Origin: Nemopilema nomurai
Lineage: Eukaryota > Cnidaria > Scyphozoa > Rhizostomeae > Rhizostomatidae
Direction of reading: 5' to 3'
Length of the DNA: 64,000 bases
NCBI GenBank assembly: GCA_003864495.1
Contig: ML133437.1
Coordinates: forward strand, 2,108,001 to 2,172,000
Within the stretch, counting starts at the first letter, position 1, and the number at the start of each line of letters is the position of its first letter. A program made the translations under genes and the position numbers. This document shows positions 21,785 to 32,920 of the stretch, in pieces. The notes below the pieces were generated by a model. It searched no databases, was not told where the DNA came from, and worked only from the letters and a program-made list of their open reading frames with translations.

Positions 21785-22787
21785 ATGACAACGCTCGCTT
21801 TAGCAGTAGTCTTTGCCGTTGCACTAATACTGATTGCAATCTTGTATTATTTGGGGGTTTTTCTCAAGGTGAGAGTTGAAGTCAAACGACCACCATTTGC
21901 AGAATGCACCTTTCTGTACAAATTCCACCAAGGGCCATATAATACTTCTGGGAAAGCGTTCGAAGAGGTATCAAAGCTGGGAAAGAAGTTTCATTGTGCA
22001 GGAATCTATTTTGATGACCCTGAAACGGTAAGGGCCTAACAGCGCATGAAAATTAAACCGTTCGAGCTTTCTCTCGAATTCTGATTTTAATTGATGCTCC
22101 GGTGCTATTGAAGTTTGGTTTGCTGTTGTTTTTATTTAGGTGGCTTCAAATGAGACCTGCTTTGCTGTGGGTATCCTTATTGAAAAGGAGAAGTCTTCCA
22201 AAGCGGACACTTCAGAAATAACACAGACAATGAAGGGTGCTGGATTCAAGTCTATCGAATTTCCTTCCATTGAAAAAGCAGTTTGTTCCGTTTTCCCTTT
22301 CAAAGCTGGTTTCCTGTGCATACTTGTTGCAGTGTCCAAAGTTTACCCAGCTCTACGTGATTACATTCAGGTATAAAACATTTTCTGTACTTAACAGAAA
22401 ACTCATTCATTACAGAAAATGTTCATGATTCTAGAAGATTTGTTTATAATTGTTTTATTTTTGATATTTTTGTCATGTTCAGGATCTAGTGTAACAGAGT
22501 CACAAAAACCTCAGAAATTTGTGTGTTCTAGTTTAATTTTTACTTCTTTTGGGCTGCCAACTTTAATTTTTTTTGCTATCCACTGTTTGTTATGTTTATC
22601 TATTGGTTATGTTTAAGAAAGACCATTTCTTTTTTTGCAGGCTCATGGTCTTTCTCCCCATCCATACGTAGAGTACTACAAAGGCGATAAAATTTTCTTT
22701 GTTGCTCCTCTTGAGAAAAACATGGAATTCTATGTTCCAGAATATGAAATGGCCAAGAATGAGCGTGATGAAGAAAAAAATGAATAA
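21785..22787 (+). CDS. TEX264: TEX264-like ER membrane protein
   Basis: Exons 21785-22027, 22140-22370 and 22641-22787 join in phase 0 to 206 aa. TEX264 is a single-pass ER protein with a cytosolic GyrI-like domain; in mammals it is an ER-phagy receptor and helps p97/SPRTN clear topoisomerase-1 adducts. Residues about 5-28 form the N-terminal membrane anchor (LALAVVFAVALILIAILYYL). The GyrI-like domain follows (AECTFLYKFHQGPYNTSGKAF, here split; then AGIYFDDPETV, FPFKAGFLCILVAVSKVYPA, FFVAPLEKNMEFYVPEYEM), matching the order in human TEX264. The protein stops right after this domain (NERDEEKNE) and lacks the long disordered tail that carries the LC3-interacting FEEL motif in mammals. A downstream spliced tail was not found. 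Confidence 0.9.
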
Positions 22788-25700
22788 TTGCTTTTGCTAA
22801 TACCTAAAATGCTTGTTTGATTTTTGTTCCCATAATCCTAGTGCTGCTTCTTGCTACTAAATTTTCTGCTGTAGCCCAGATTGCCAACATATATACGCTA
22901 AGAAACATGAGTAATATTTTAAGAGTTTGCTGTTGAAATTCATACTGTACTTGCTGCATGCATATATGGGAATAGATAAATTGCAGTTTCACACCCTCTG
23001 CAACTGGGCATTTAGTCATTTAGCATTGCAGTGCTCCCCTCTTTGGGTAAATTTTCTTTAGTCACAGTAATTTGTTTAACTTTAATTTATTTTGAATGTA
23101 TTATTTGCATTGGAAATTTTTTTTTGCAATTTTGTAAACATTTGGTTTTTTTGCCCAATTGTGAAACTAGCTAGTTGATTTTTCAGCTTTTCCTTCACTT
23201 TTTTCAACTGGCCCTTTAAAGAGAAGTGGTTTCCAAAGGTTCCTCACACAATCAGGTAAAGAATAAGAGTTTATGTAAGAAATAAATGCAGTGAAGGCCA
23301 GAAATTTACAAATCAAGATATTCTATTGTTAAAAATAAAACAAAGGCCCTGAGTTGTTTGCAAGATAACTCTGTTGGAATGGATAATGTGGAGGCAATGG
23401 GTTGCTGCATGTGCATCATTGCATATGTTCTTGCACATCCCCCTGGTCCTTCCCTGGTCCTCACCCTGTCCTTCATTGAATGCACATACCAATTGGGTGA
23501 AGAAAGACCCAAGAAAGAAGGAAGCATACTAACATTTTCTCGCGCATTGTTTTGCACCTTTCATAACTACGAGTTTGTTTCACCGACTCACTAGTGTAGA
23601 AAGTTACGCATTATGCATAAGAGGTCAGCTCTTTAACGTGTTGTTGCAAAATGTTGTTGTGGATGTTTAAGAACATGCTAGGGCTTAGAACCCTAAAGAA
23701 TAGGTAAACATCTATACACAAACAATACGTAAATTGAATAACATGTATGTTGCTTACAGGGTACCTTCCAAAGCATATGTAGCTTAAAACTACGGCGATG
23801 TACAGTTATTCGGACCTTTGTGCTAAAAATCATCATTGGAAGCCAGAATTGAACAGCCAACCAAAAACAACAATAAGAGCTCGTGATCCATTTCACCACG
23901 AGGAAACCTTGATTCGATGTTTTGAATGTCATATCCAGGTCTTCAGCAATGCCTCGTAAACAAATTCTATTTTCCAACTCCTTTGTTTCTAGCGATGTTG
24001 CGTTGCTAGTTATTTCATATCAACCGGCACTATACCTATAACCAACAATCAGAACTTAAAGTTCACCGATAAATTTCTGATCTTTGAATTGATGTTTTTG
24101 ACCAAATCCTGAAGAATTTAGGCCGAGGATGACCTGACTTTGAAGGGCACTTGTTTTTACTAATGATGCGAAGAGCATTGAAACATTGAAATCTCTGCCC
24201 TTTTTTGTCCTTCGCTTCCCACACGATTGCTACCAACGTAGTCTTCAATCAGCCAATAACTTGGAGCAGGGATGTGCCTAAATTTTCTCCGAATCATGAA
24301 TGAGTTAAGAGTATTCCAGCTTCAATATTTTTTGCAAATCAAGAACAGCTAGAGGTGTGCTATCCATCTTCAAGAAAGGCCATCTCCTATAGGGTGTGGT
24401 GATATCCCCGTCACAAGCCGTGGTTTGGGGTGAGCTCCTATCCCAACGGTTTTAATAAAAATGGCCCGAGTTCCCAACAGAGCAGATTCCTATATCTTGA
24501 AAAAAAAAATTTTCTGAAGGACTAAAAACCTTGACTGCCATTACAGTCTGATTTATGACCACGTGCTTTCGGATTAGTCAGTAACACTTAGGTAGTTACG
24601 CAATTAACACGTTATTCTAAGGTGTTATCTAATATTCGAACTCCGGCTTTGTGAAGAGATCTAAATGCTCTTTTGAAGCGACCACGCTGTCTATACGGAT
24701 ATTACCTTAGCAACGCCAAAGTCCTCGATGTCATGCCGTGACGTCATAAGCGACCGTGCCAACGTAAAGATTGACTCAAAACTCAACTCAGATGATTATG
24801 AATCAAATAGATTAATCGATTGAGCAAATAGTTTAAGGCGAGGAAAGTGGGCCCGGAAAGCATGCTAATTCGTTTTTAAAGATAGAATACCATTTTAGCA
24901 ATGGCGGGGAGCATGGCGCTCAACAATATCACGGTGCAGAATTCTAGGGGCGGGGGGTGGGGGTCTCTTAATGATTGATTCTTTGGAATCATAGAATCAT
25001 AAACATAAAATCTTTAAAAATGCTACACAGAAGCAACAGCATTGAACTTTTAAAATGTCAAAGTGTCTGGTTCACGTTGTTAGCCTTTTTGGGCAGAGGT
25101 CATAGTAGAAAAGATATTCCTAGACTGTTGCTTGCAATATGCACAGTAATCATAACCTTCAATAAGTCTTAACCTAAGCTGCTGGGTTATTGGAAAAGAA
25201 CTTAATCGCTATCAGGAATGTGCATGGCATTGTTGAAGCATGACATTGAAGCCAGCCGCATGAGGTAGAATCCACAAAGCTCGTTATCCAAGTAACCCTT
25301 GACATTTGGTGGTTGTGTCTCCGTTTTGGGTTACTTCTGTCTGTCATTTTGGCCACCTTTTTATGAGACATGTTTCCAAGTTTCATCGTCTCGGTGGAAG
25401 AAATGATCGAGATTAAATTATGTTGATGTTTTGCAAATCGGAGATTGTGATAGTAAGAAAGATCTCCACTGCCCTCCTCCAAAGCGCATTTGCTGCGCAA
25501 TGCTCTTTTAAGTGCTCACTTCTGCTTAAGAACGGCAGGAAAATTATTTCACGCTTCATTGATGAACCCACCTGCTTTGTCCAAAGAAATCCTGCCCATA
25601 CCCTTTTATTTCTTACCCCGTTTGTAAACATTTTTAACAAACTGGTGATGAATTTGTTTATCTGTCACTTATGAGTTTATTTGCAGCCTCTATGAAACTA

Positions 25701-27303
25701 TCTTGGGCTTTGATTTTGAAATGATAAAGCTTTTGCATTCCGGCGAACAAACCAGGAATTATCTTTAGTTGCACGCCTTTCTACAGAGGGCGTCAGAAAC
25801 CTTTGAGTTTCTCTCTGGCTTATTACTTAGCAACTTTGCTGCTTTTCTGTGTTTGATGTGTCCAGAACAGAATCTAATCACTAGGGGCAAATCACTCCAA
25901 AAAAAACTCGTACACCTTTTCTGAAAATCCTATTGTTTTCGTGGAAATCTCGTACGCTATTTGCAAGAGTGAGTTGCCCCTGTCACGTCGGTAAAGTACG
26001 AAAGCAAATTTGCCCCAATTAAAGGTACAATTTTCTTTGTGTAATCCAATCTACTTGATCTGAAATCAAAGGGCAGCGAAGTGGCGGTGGGGTCGCTTCT
26101 TCTGAAGTCGGCGATTTTCGGACGCCGCCCCCTGCCCCTGGGGACCTTGACTTATTGTCATAGTACACTAACAATTTTGGCGCTGCATTTGCCTCGCCGC
26201 TGTTTTGTTCTAGATATTTATTCCCTTTTAATAAATTATCGATTTTCATTTTTCATTATAATTACATTCGAAGAAAGAATTCGCAGTAAAAGAAACAATA
26301 ATCATTGTGTCTGCGTCTTTTTGTCTGCCGTTTGGCGTGCTTCTCTAGCATTCAGATTGTCTTCCAATGGTACATTGTAAAAATCCTTGCCTCAAAATGG
26401 TTCGGTTTTAATGTGGAGATAAAGTTGTTATTTGCGATAAGTGATTTATTTTCGATGCTAAAAGCAGAGTGAACTAATATCTGGACCCCAATGTTCATAC
26501 CTTTGACGCAAGTAATTTTTACGAGAACGTGCCCATCCCTCCCTATACGGCCCTATATGGTTAAGTTTCGAAATAGCTTATATTGTTGAAAATCTTCAAA
26601 ACCCTCTCTATGATAGAAACTATTTAGATCAAAGAAACTTTCGTCAAAAGTGCCTTCAAATGCAAAAAAGCATGCATCTATTCTTCAAGAATGATTAGCG
26701 TTTGTTAGCCCCTTTTAGATTCCGATCCCAGTTATCGGTCGAGAGACCTAGCTCCATGGAGATGGAACCCGCTTGGTTACGAATTCACGTTTCCACGCAG
26801 AATGGCATCTCATTTTTTGTTGTTTACTTAGATCACCTCTCCAGGCTCCCTAAGTGTTTTCTGTAGAATGTGTCAATTGGTGTTCAAGTTATACGTGTAG
26901 ACTTCCCATTCACCATCTCCCTGAAGGTGCCATTAATCAGTTGATTAGGCTTAGACGGGTTACACAGTCGTTCCCTAAGAGCTTGTTTTTTTGCTGCGAG
27001 TTTCTTTTATGTTTTCGTCTGCGATTGTCCGCTCTCTTGCGACGAGTAAACCGCTCTTTATCCCAGACAAAAGTCTTTGTGCGGTAAAGAAAACAGAGCG
27101 GAGAGCGGAGCACGCGCTTTGGATTACAAAGGGACTCGCCGTTGCGAACTCCTATTCTCCTGAACAATAGATAATAGGGCATTCTTAGGGGAGCAGCAAC
27201 GGCGCACAGCCACTTGAAGACAAAGGAGCCGTGCGGAGGCAGGCCTGTCTGCCGCTTCGAATTCTGATTGGTTGATGCGGTGAAGGGGTTGGGAACCAGA
27301 AAC
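22788..27303. other. Intergenic region after TEX264, no gene recognised
   Basis: A possible TEX264 polyadenylation signal AATAAA lies at 23281-23286. A perfect CRE-type TGACGTCA is present near 24740. Open frames at 23358-23594, 25174-25500 (-) and others have no recognisable domains or phase-compatible partners. The segment from about 26850 is the upstream flank of the bHLH gene. Confidence 0.5.
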
Positions 27304-27417
27304 GCATAAATACGCAAAGTGAGAAGGAAGAGAGACATTCTGTTCTTGGCAATTAACAGGAAGGATCGCTACGCAAACAATTAGTTCTATTGCTGTTTTT
27401 GAAGACGTTTTGCTAAT
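27304..27417 (+). promoter_or_regulatory. TATA-like box and 5' UTR of the bHLH gene
   Basis: CATAAATAC at 27305-27313 is TATA-like and sits about 105 bp before the start codon. Initiation is expected near 27335-27345. An E-box-type CAGTTG lies further upstream near 26937-26942. Placement of the start site is inference. Confidence 0.45.
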
Positions 27418-28224
27418 ATGTCGTACGAATCAAGCAACTCTGAGAGTGATTCCCGATGCAACAGCCCGGATAGTTGTGACGACTCAAGTCTCCACTCTAC
27501 AATCAAGTATCACTGCATCGACAAATCGAAACGCCTTAAAGCAAGTGCAAGGGAGAGAAAGCGAAGACATGTCTTGAATGTCGCCTTGGATTCTCTTCGA
27601 CTAAAAGTCTCCTGTTTGAACCAGAATCCGCAAAAGTTATCGAAGATCGAAGTGCTTCGACTGGCAATCGACTATATTGCGATGCTGACCTATTACTTGG
27701 ATTCGACGAGTAGCGAGTACTACACGACTACCGCCCACTCTGGAGGAGCCTTCCCGCAAGCAGCGTTCACACAACAGCCTCCATCACACTCTTCTTACCC
27801 TTACCTTCAAGATTTTGGCAGACAAGTAAGTCACTTTTGCAGTGTTTCTATTTTTACCATGTAATGCTCATTTGGTGTTTTTTCACTCAATCGCTATCAC
27901 GTGATCTTCATTATCAGATTGAACTGTTGGCTTAAAACTTTTTGACTCAAGTACCGTTCTCATGGTAACGTGCATGCGTACATGCTTCCCTTGAACACGT
28001 TTTGACCCTCGTCAGCTCACTAGGGTCAGGCTACTCTCAACGAAAGTGAATTTTGTCCAGGCTGCTTTTATTTGAAGATTTCAACAGCCATTTGCTCGTC
28101 TAAGTAACATGTAGCAATGCTCTAAATTAGTCTATCCTTCTGTTTGCAGAACTCTGGCCATATGGATTATTCAAACCGGTCGGAATTCGATGTCTATATT
28201 CGCGGACTGAATGCAAGCCAGTAG
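27418..28224 (+). CDS. bHLH transcription factor, atonal/NHLH-like group A
   Basis: Exons 27418-27825 and 28150-28224 join in phase 0 to 160 aa. Residues 1-30 are Ser/Asp-rich. The bHLH domain spans residues about 39-94: basic region KASARERKRRHVLN, helix 1 VALDSLRLKV, a short loop with NQNPQ, and helix 2 KLSKIEVLRLAIDYIAML. The ARERxRR core and KLSKIExLRLAIxYI are typical of atonal-superfamily and NHLH factors, which bind E-boxes as dimers with E proteins and usually specify neurons or related cells. The tail is Ser/Tyr/Gln-rich with a short second-exon end (MDYSNRSEFDVYIRGLNASQ). I cannot assign it to a named vertebrate subfamily; it may be a cnidarian-specific paralog. An intron after the bHLH, in the C-terminal tail, is unusual for mostly intronless proneural genes. 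Confidence 0.9.
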
Positions 28225-28973
28225 CTACTGAACGACCACGTGACTGACAGTGCATCCTCCTTTCGCAATGAGACTGGGGAAATCGACCTCTGAAGGACAA
28301 TCGCCTCCACAATGGCCAGAATCGGGACTTCGTGTTGAATCATGAACCATGGGCAGTGGTGCTCCGATTTAAAGCAAGTGTTTAAAGCGTTTGTTGTGGA
28401 ACCTTTGGACGTTTTAATTGTAAATAGAACACAAGCATACATAGAAATTGTACATTTTGTAAAAACGATATTTGTTATCGACATTTGTATATTTTGTAAA
28501 TGATAAATAATTTATTAAGAAAGAATACAGAAATACATATAACAGGTTGTACTTTTTTCACCGATCAAACTTTGTTTCGTGCACGCTTCACACTATACTA
28601 AGCAGTTTACAAAAAAGCAAAGTCTTATACATGGAAACTTGTCAAAGAATGAGTCTAGGAGCAAATTTTTGGATCCAAACTCTGACTAAAGAACAGCTTT
28701 GATGGTCTTTTGAATTTAAATGTTGTCCTTACCGGTTTTGTCCATACTTCTTTAGAGAATAGACTTTAAAGAATATGTATGTCTAAAAAGCACCGTAGAC
28801 ACAACTTTCTGTAATTGACTGTCACAAAACCTTTTATTCTCCTTAAAACTTTTATTCCTTCTCCTGAGCGTCATAGATCAATTATTTCTTTGCCAGGTTT
28901 AATATATTGGCATTTTCTTCCATGATCTTCTTATCAATCAGGAAGAGAAATACAGACCTAAAAAGAATACTTT

Positions 28974-29060
28974 GTTGAAGTACTTTTTCGTCCGACACTC
29001 CTCAGAGTATGTAAACGTCTTTATTGCCACTGTGAAGTTGTGTACCGCAAAGCACTTGTT
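28974..29060 (+). repeat. Dispersed short repeat, copy 2 with extension
   Basis: The first 43 bases resemble 6950-6993. The following CACTGTGAAGTTGTGTACCG resembles 31334-31370 and, in reverse orientation, about 58783-58827. Together these suggest fragments of one interspersed family. Confidence 0.45.
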
Positions 29061-30894
29061 CTCATATGATGGAGAAGTATTAGGAGGAAAGAGGACACGA
29101 AGGGATAATTGCCTCAGCAGGATTAATAAAGTTCGGATAATCTCCTCGAGGCGCTGTCTAGCCTTTTCTGCATCCTTATGCTTATTACTTCCCGCCTATT
29201 TGTCTGCCTTTCGTCTCAACTTCGTTTACAAAAACACCAACATGCATAAAAGGTCTTTCGTCATATTTCGCACAAAAAGTGTTTACATTTGCTGTCGCCA
29301 TCAAGAACGCTCCATTCTTTAGGTACATTTTTGGAAAGCAATCTGGTCACTAAGAAACCAACTTTCTGACGAAACTACAACCATCTTTCAGCCGTTTTTC
29401 ACTAATCACATACCGTAGACGTTCTAGCGTCGTTTCCATGGTCACAGTTACCGAACATCCACCACGATGGCTCGTGCGACTGACTTGGTAAATAATCCTA
29501 TTGAAAGCAAATATGGCTTCGATTTGGGGTAGGGTAGGACATTCGAAGTATCTAAATTGCTTCGTCTCATTGTCCTGGTGATATCAGGACTCCGAGTTGA
29601 AGTGGTTAACTCTTTACCTAGCATCTTTTGATAGGATGCGTGATTTGTGTGGCTGAATAACATGTATACTTGTTTGCCGTGTTGGCCTTTTATCCCCGGC
29701 TATTAACTCGTGCTTCATGACACAGTGATAATCCGATTGCTTCGATTTGTTCCACGTGCTCGAGTTCGCATAATCAACTGAACTATTGTGATGGCGTCTA
29801 AGAAGATTTGTGGTGTGTCCATATTTGCTCGCTATTTCAGCGCAGTTTTAGCGTATTTTGAAGGGCAACTTCCAAGTGGGTGCAGGCTGTTCCGTTAAGA
29901 ATTGTCAATAAATGCTGGTTGGCGTGGAGTGGTTGGAGATTCGTTTGCGGTTGCGTACAGCACCACCGCCGAGTGTGCTTGCGGTCGCTTATCGGCTTGA
30001 GTTACCGGTATCTAAAAATCATCTTGGAATCGGAATGCAAGAACTTACCATTTTTCAAAAGTTGGCAAATGAATGGATGAAAAGAATGCTTTCAAAATAG
30101 GAAAACGTATCCAAAAGGATATTCTCTTGGATAGATATTCTCAGAAAAAAACTGAGTTAATTTCTTTTGGATACAGTTTGCCTTACTGAGTCTAGCACTG
30201 GAGGGCACTTTTATTTGAGTGGATAAGTAGGTAAAATGGTGCGTAATGGTGCGTAATAAGTATTAGGACATCAATAACATTTTTAATCCCTTTTAAGTGC
30301 AAAATACATTGTTGCTCGACATTTGGAAGGGACGAATTTCACACTCAACTTTAGAGTTCCTGTTGAAAATTGTAATTCTCCATTACTGTCAAAGCGCAAC
30401 GAAGAACAAGTTGGTTCCTAACTTCAGCAATTTCCAAACTTTTTGAATCACAAGTGCATAGGTTGGAAACACTGAGGTGAACTGCGGCTAATGGAAATCT
30501 CATTTGAAGAAGCTCTGACGTAGATTTTACATTACATTTCATCATATACCATCTGCTCTTATCACCACACAAATTTAAGAACACCAAACTTATTAGCAAT
30601 GTTTAATTAGTGGATAAAGGCACAGAGCCAAAAAAAGAAAATGAAATAAAAGCGGTGCTAAAAAGCGTTTTGCCAATAAAATAAATCCAACCATGCCATA
30701 GTCTGATGCCTGGAATAAGTAGACAATGACCCTGGTCCGGTTAGGCTGATATTGATGTGAATGGAGCACATGGTCCCTTTAATTTCCGCGGTCATTTAAC
30801 GGTAACCAATGACGAAGAAACCGTCACCACTCAAGCCCACAAGCTGCATTGTCAGTACGCAAATACGATCAATGCGACAATCGTACCGCATTGG

Positions 30895-31086
30895 AATCAT
30901 TTTTACTTCAGTGCTTTGCTAGAAGGGGGAGGTATCATTTTTACTTCAATGCTTTGCTAGAAGGGGGAGGTATCACTTTTACTTCAATGCTTTGCTAGAA
31001 GGGGGAGGTATCATATATACTTCAATGCTTTGCTAGAAGGGGGAGGTATCATATATACTTCAGTTTTTTGCAAGAGGGGGGAGGTA
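30895..31086. repeat. Minisatellite, 38-bp unit, five copies
   Basis: Unit contains TTTACTTCAATGCTTTGCTA followed by GAAGGGGGAGG. The first four copies are almost identical; the fifth has diverged (TTTTTTGCAAGAGGGGGG). Confidence 0.9.
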
Positions 31087-31333
31087 TTTGTCGGGAAGGG
31101 CTTTCCTTTGAGTGGGGAATTCATTCGGATGGAACCCTTGCAAGGCCTTGCTCCTTCAAGGGGGGGGGGGCGCTTGTTGCACTGTTGACACTACCCAATA
31201 ATGGTAAAAGGTGCCATCACGTGTCTACAAAGAAGCCAGTGTGAATTAGGTGTCGTCCCAACAGGCACACAATCAAAGGTCTGTCACTTTGCTTAAACAT
31301 TTTAAAGTTTGTGAAAATCAAGTTTCCGTTCCT

Positions 31334-31370
31334 TCTCGCAATTGTGAAGTTTTGTACTCCAAAACATTTG
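31334..31370 (+). repeat. Dispersed short repeat, copy 3
   Basis: GCAATTGTGAAGTTTTGTAC and the bases after it resemble 29017-29053 and the reverse strand of 58783-58827. Confidence 0.4.
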
Positions 31371-31492
31371 TTAAATATCTTGATGGAAACTTTGAAGGGA
31401 AAGGTTCTGAATCATACAATTATTCATTTTGATGTAAAAGAGGAAAAATGTTTGATTCCGTCCAGTTTTGATCCAGGTGCACCACGCGAAAT

Positions 31493-31574
31493 ATGAAGTT
31501 GCGATATGGTTTCGCTCAATGAATGTGCGAAGAATGAAGTTGCGATATGGTTTTGCTGCATGAATGTGCGAAGA
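31493..31574. repeat. Tandem duplication, 41 bp x 2
   Basis: ATGAAGTTGCGATATGGTTT starts at 31493 and again at 31534, with a few substitutions in the second half. Confidence 0.85.
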
Positions 31575-32259
31575 ATGTGTAAGCACGTGGCCACTTTGTA
31601 AAAGAATTTGAAGGCGATAAAGAAGTTTGCTTTTGATGAATCCATTCAAGTTTCTGAGTAAACTACTGGAAGTGGGGCAATAGGTCTGTTTTGTATTTTA
31701 GCCTTTTGCAATACATTGTCAATTCCTTTGGACAATAAAAGTTGAAAAACAGCACGGATTATGTACAATCGATTCTGCAGCAATTGAGAGGCCTAAATTG
31801 AATTGATTCAAGTGCGGTTGATTTTTTCCCTTAGGCTTGCGCCTTTATGAAACCATTCTTTTCATGAACTCATAACTGAAGCAGTGCACTGGATTATTTT
31901 TAACCTCACTGCACATTGTCACTACTTGCCTTGATTTTAAGAAGTATCCACATATTCGGTTGTCTTAGGTTAAAATGAAATTGCAATTGAACAACAGTTG
32001 GCAGGGCCGACAAAGGGGGGGGGGGGGGGTTTGGGGGTTTGGCCATTGACTGGCTGCCTTTACTAAGCCCGTCAAAATCTTCACATCTTGGTCCCCCATC
32101 TTCAAATACAAATCGTCGGCCCTGTTTCGCGTGTTGTTGTTACACGTGCTAATATCATAATGATTAAATGGTCCCTCTTTTTTTAATAGTGCCTTCTGCC
32201 TCCTTCCGCAGAGTTACTTTCCTTTTACACATTTTTTCATTAGAATACCTTATTTTTTA

Positions 32260-32580
32260 CGAGCCTCAATATTCCTAAAAATATTAGATTTTGAGCCTAA
32301 GATTGTTCTTAAATTATTCTTGCCCAACACAAGGTGTAAATTTGCGTTAAGATCATAGAAAAATATTTAATCTTTTTGGTTGCTTCATTATAAATTTCAT
32401 GTTTATACATGAAATACATGCATCATGTTTATACATGTATATAAATACAAATATGTAAATAAAAAACTCACATTGAGGAGAAATTTAAGTCTTGATGAAA
32501 GTTGCGCCTGGCATTATTCTTGAATTTTAGCAATTTTGAGCCTCGATGTTCGGATAGACTTCATTCTTATGTAAAAAAAA
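32260..32580 (+). repeat. Interspersed repeat copy A (about 320 bp)
   Basis: Shares ordered blocks with 57122-57447: a GAGCCTA block, TTCTTAAATTATTCTTGCCC, AAGGTGTA, TAGTCTTGATGAA(A/G)GTTG, GCCTGGCATTA, then CAATTTTGAGC. Both copies are noncoding and in the same orientation. Likely a short nonautonomous transposable element. Confidence 0.75.
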
Positions 32581-32920
32581 GTGTATAACTAAAGAGTTAC
32601 CCTTTACCAAAAGATGTCTGACTCCTCCATCTTGCTTTTTCCACTAGGGAAGATTTCTAGCACGAAAGGCGGGCGTCAAGAAACCCAATCCTCCACCCCA
32701 ATATAAGGCATGAGTTGACGCCCCTGCTCCTTTCAACCCCAATGTCCTGGGGGACCTTTGACCCTTCAGGGCGCAAGCGGTCGAATGAGAACGGCAGCCT
32801 CGTATTGCTGTCAGATATCATTCGGAGAATGGTTAATGGAAAAATTTGAAATTGAAGAGCTTCTTTTGGCGAGTCAATAAAATTAAAATGGGACGTTTAT
32901 TTAGGAGAAAGTGAGGAGAG

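Larger units (their letters stand above)
28225..32920. other. Intergenic region rich in repeats
   Basis: Begins with the bHLH 3' UTR (AATAAT-type signals near 28505). It then holds dispersed-repeat copies at 28974-29060, 31334-31370 and 32260-32580, a 38-bp tandem array at 30895-31086, a 41-bp duplication at 31493-31574 and poly-G runs at 31160-31170 and 32015-32029. A short ATG frame (MASKKIC, 29791) is not convincing. No gene recognised. Confidence 0.5.

Noticed and set aside
29791..29892. Short frame beginning MASKKICGVSIFARYF
   Set aside because: Only 33 codons, with no donor or partner exon that keeps phase.
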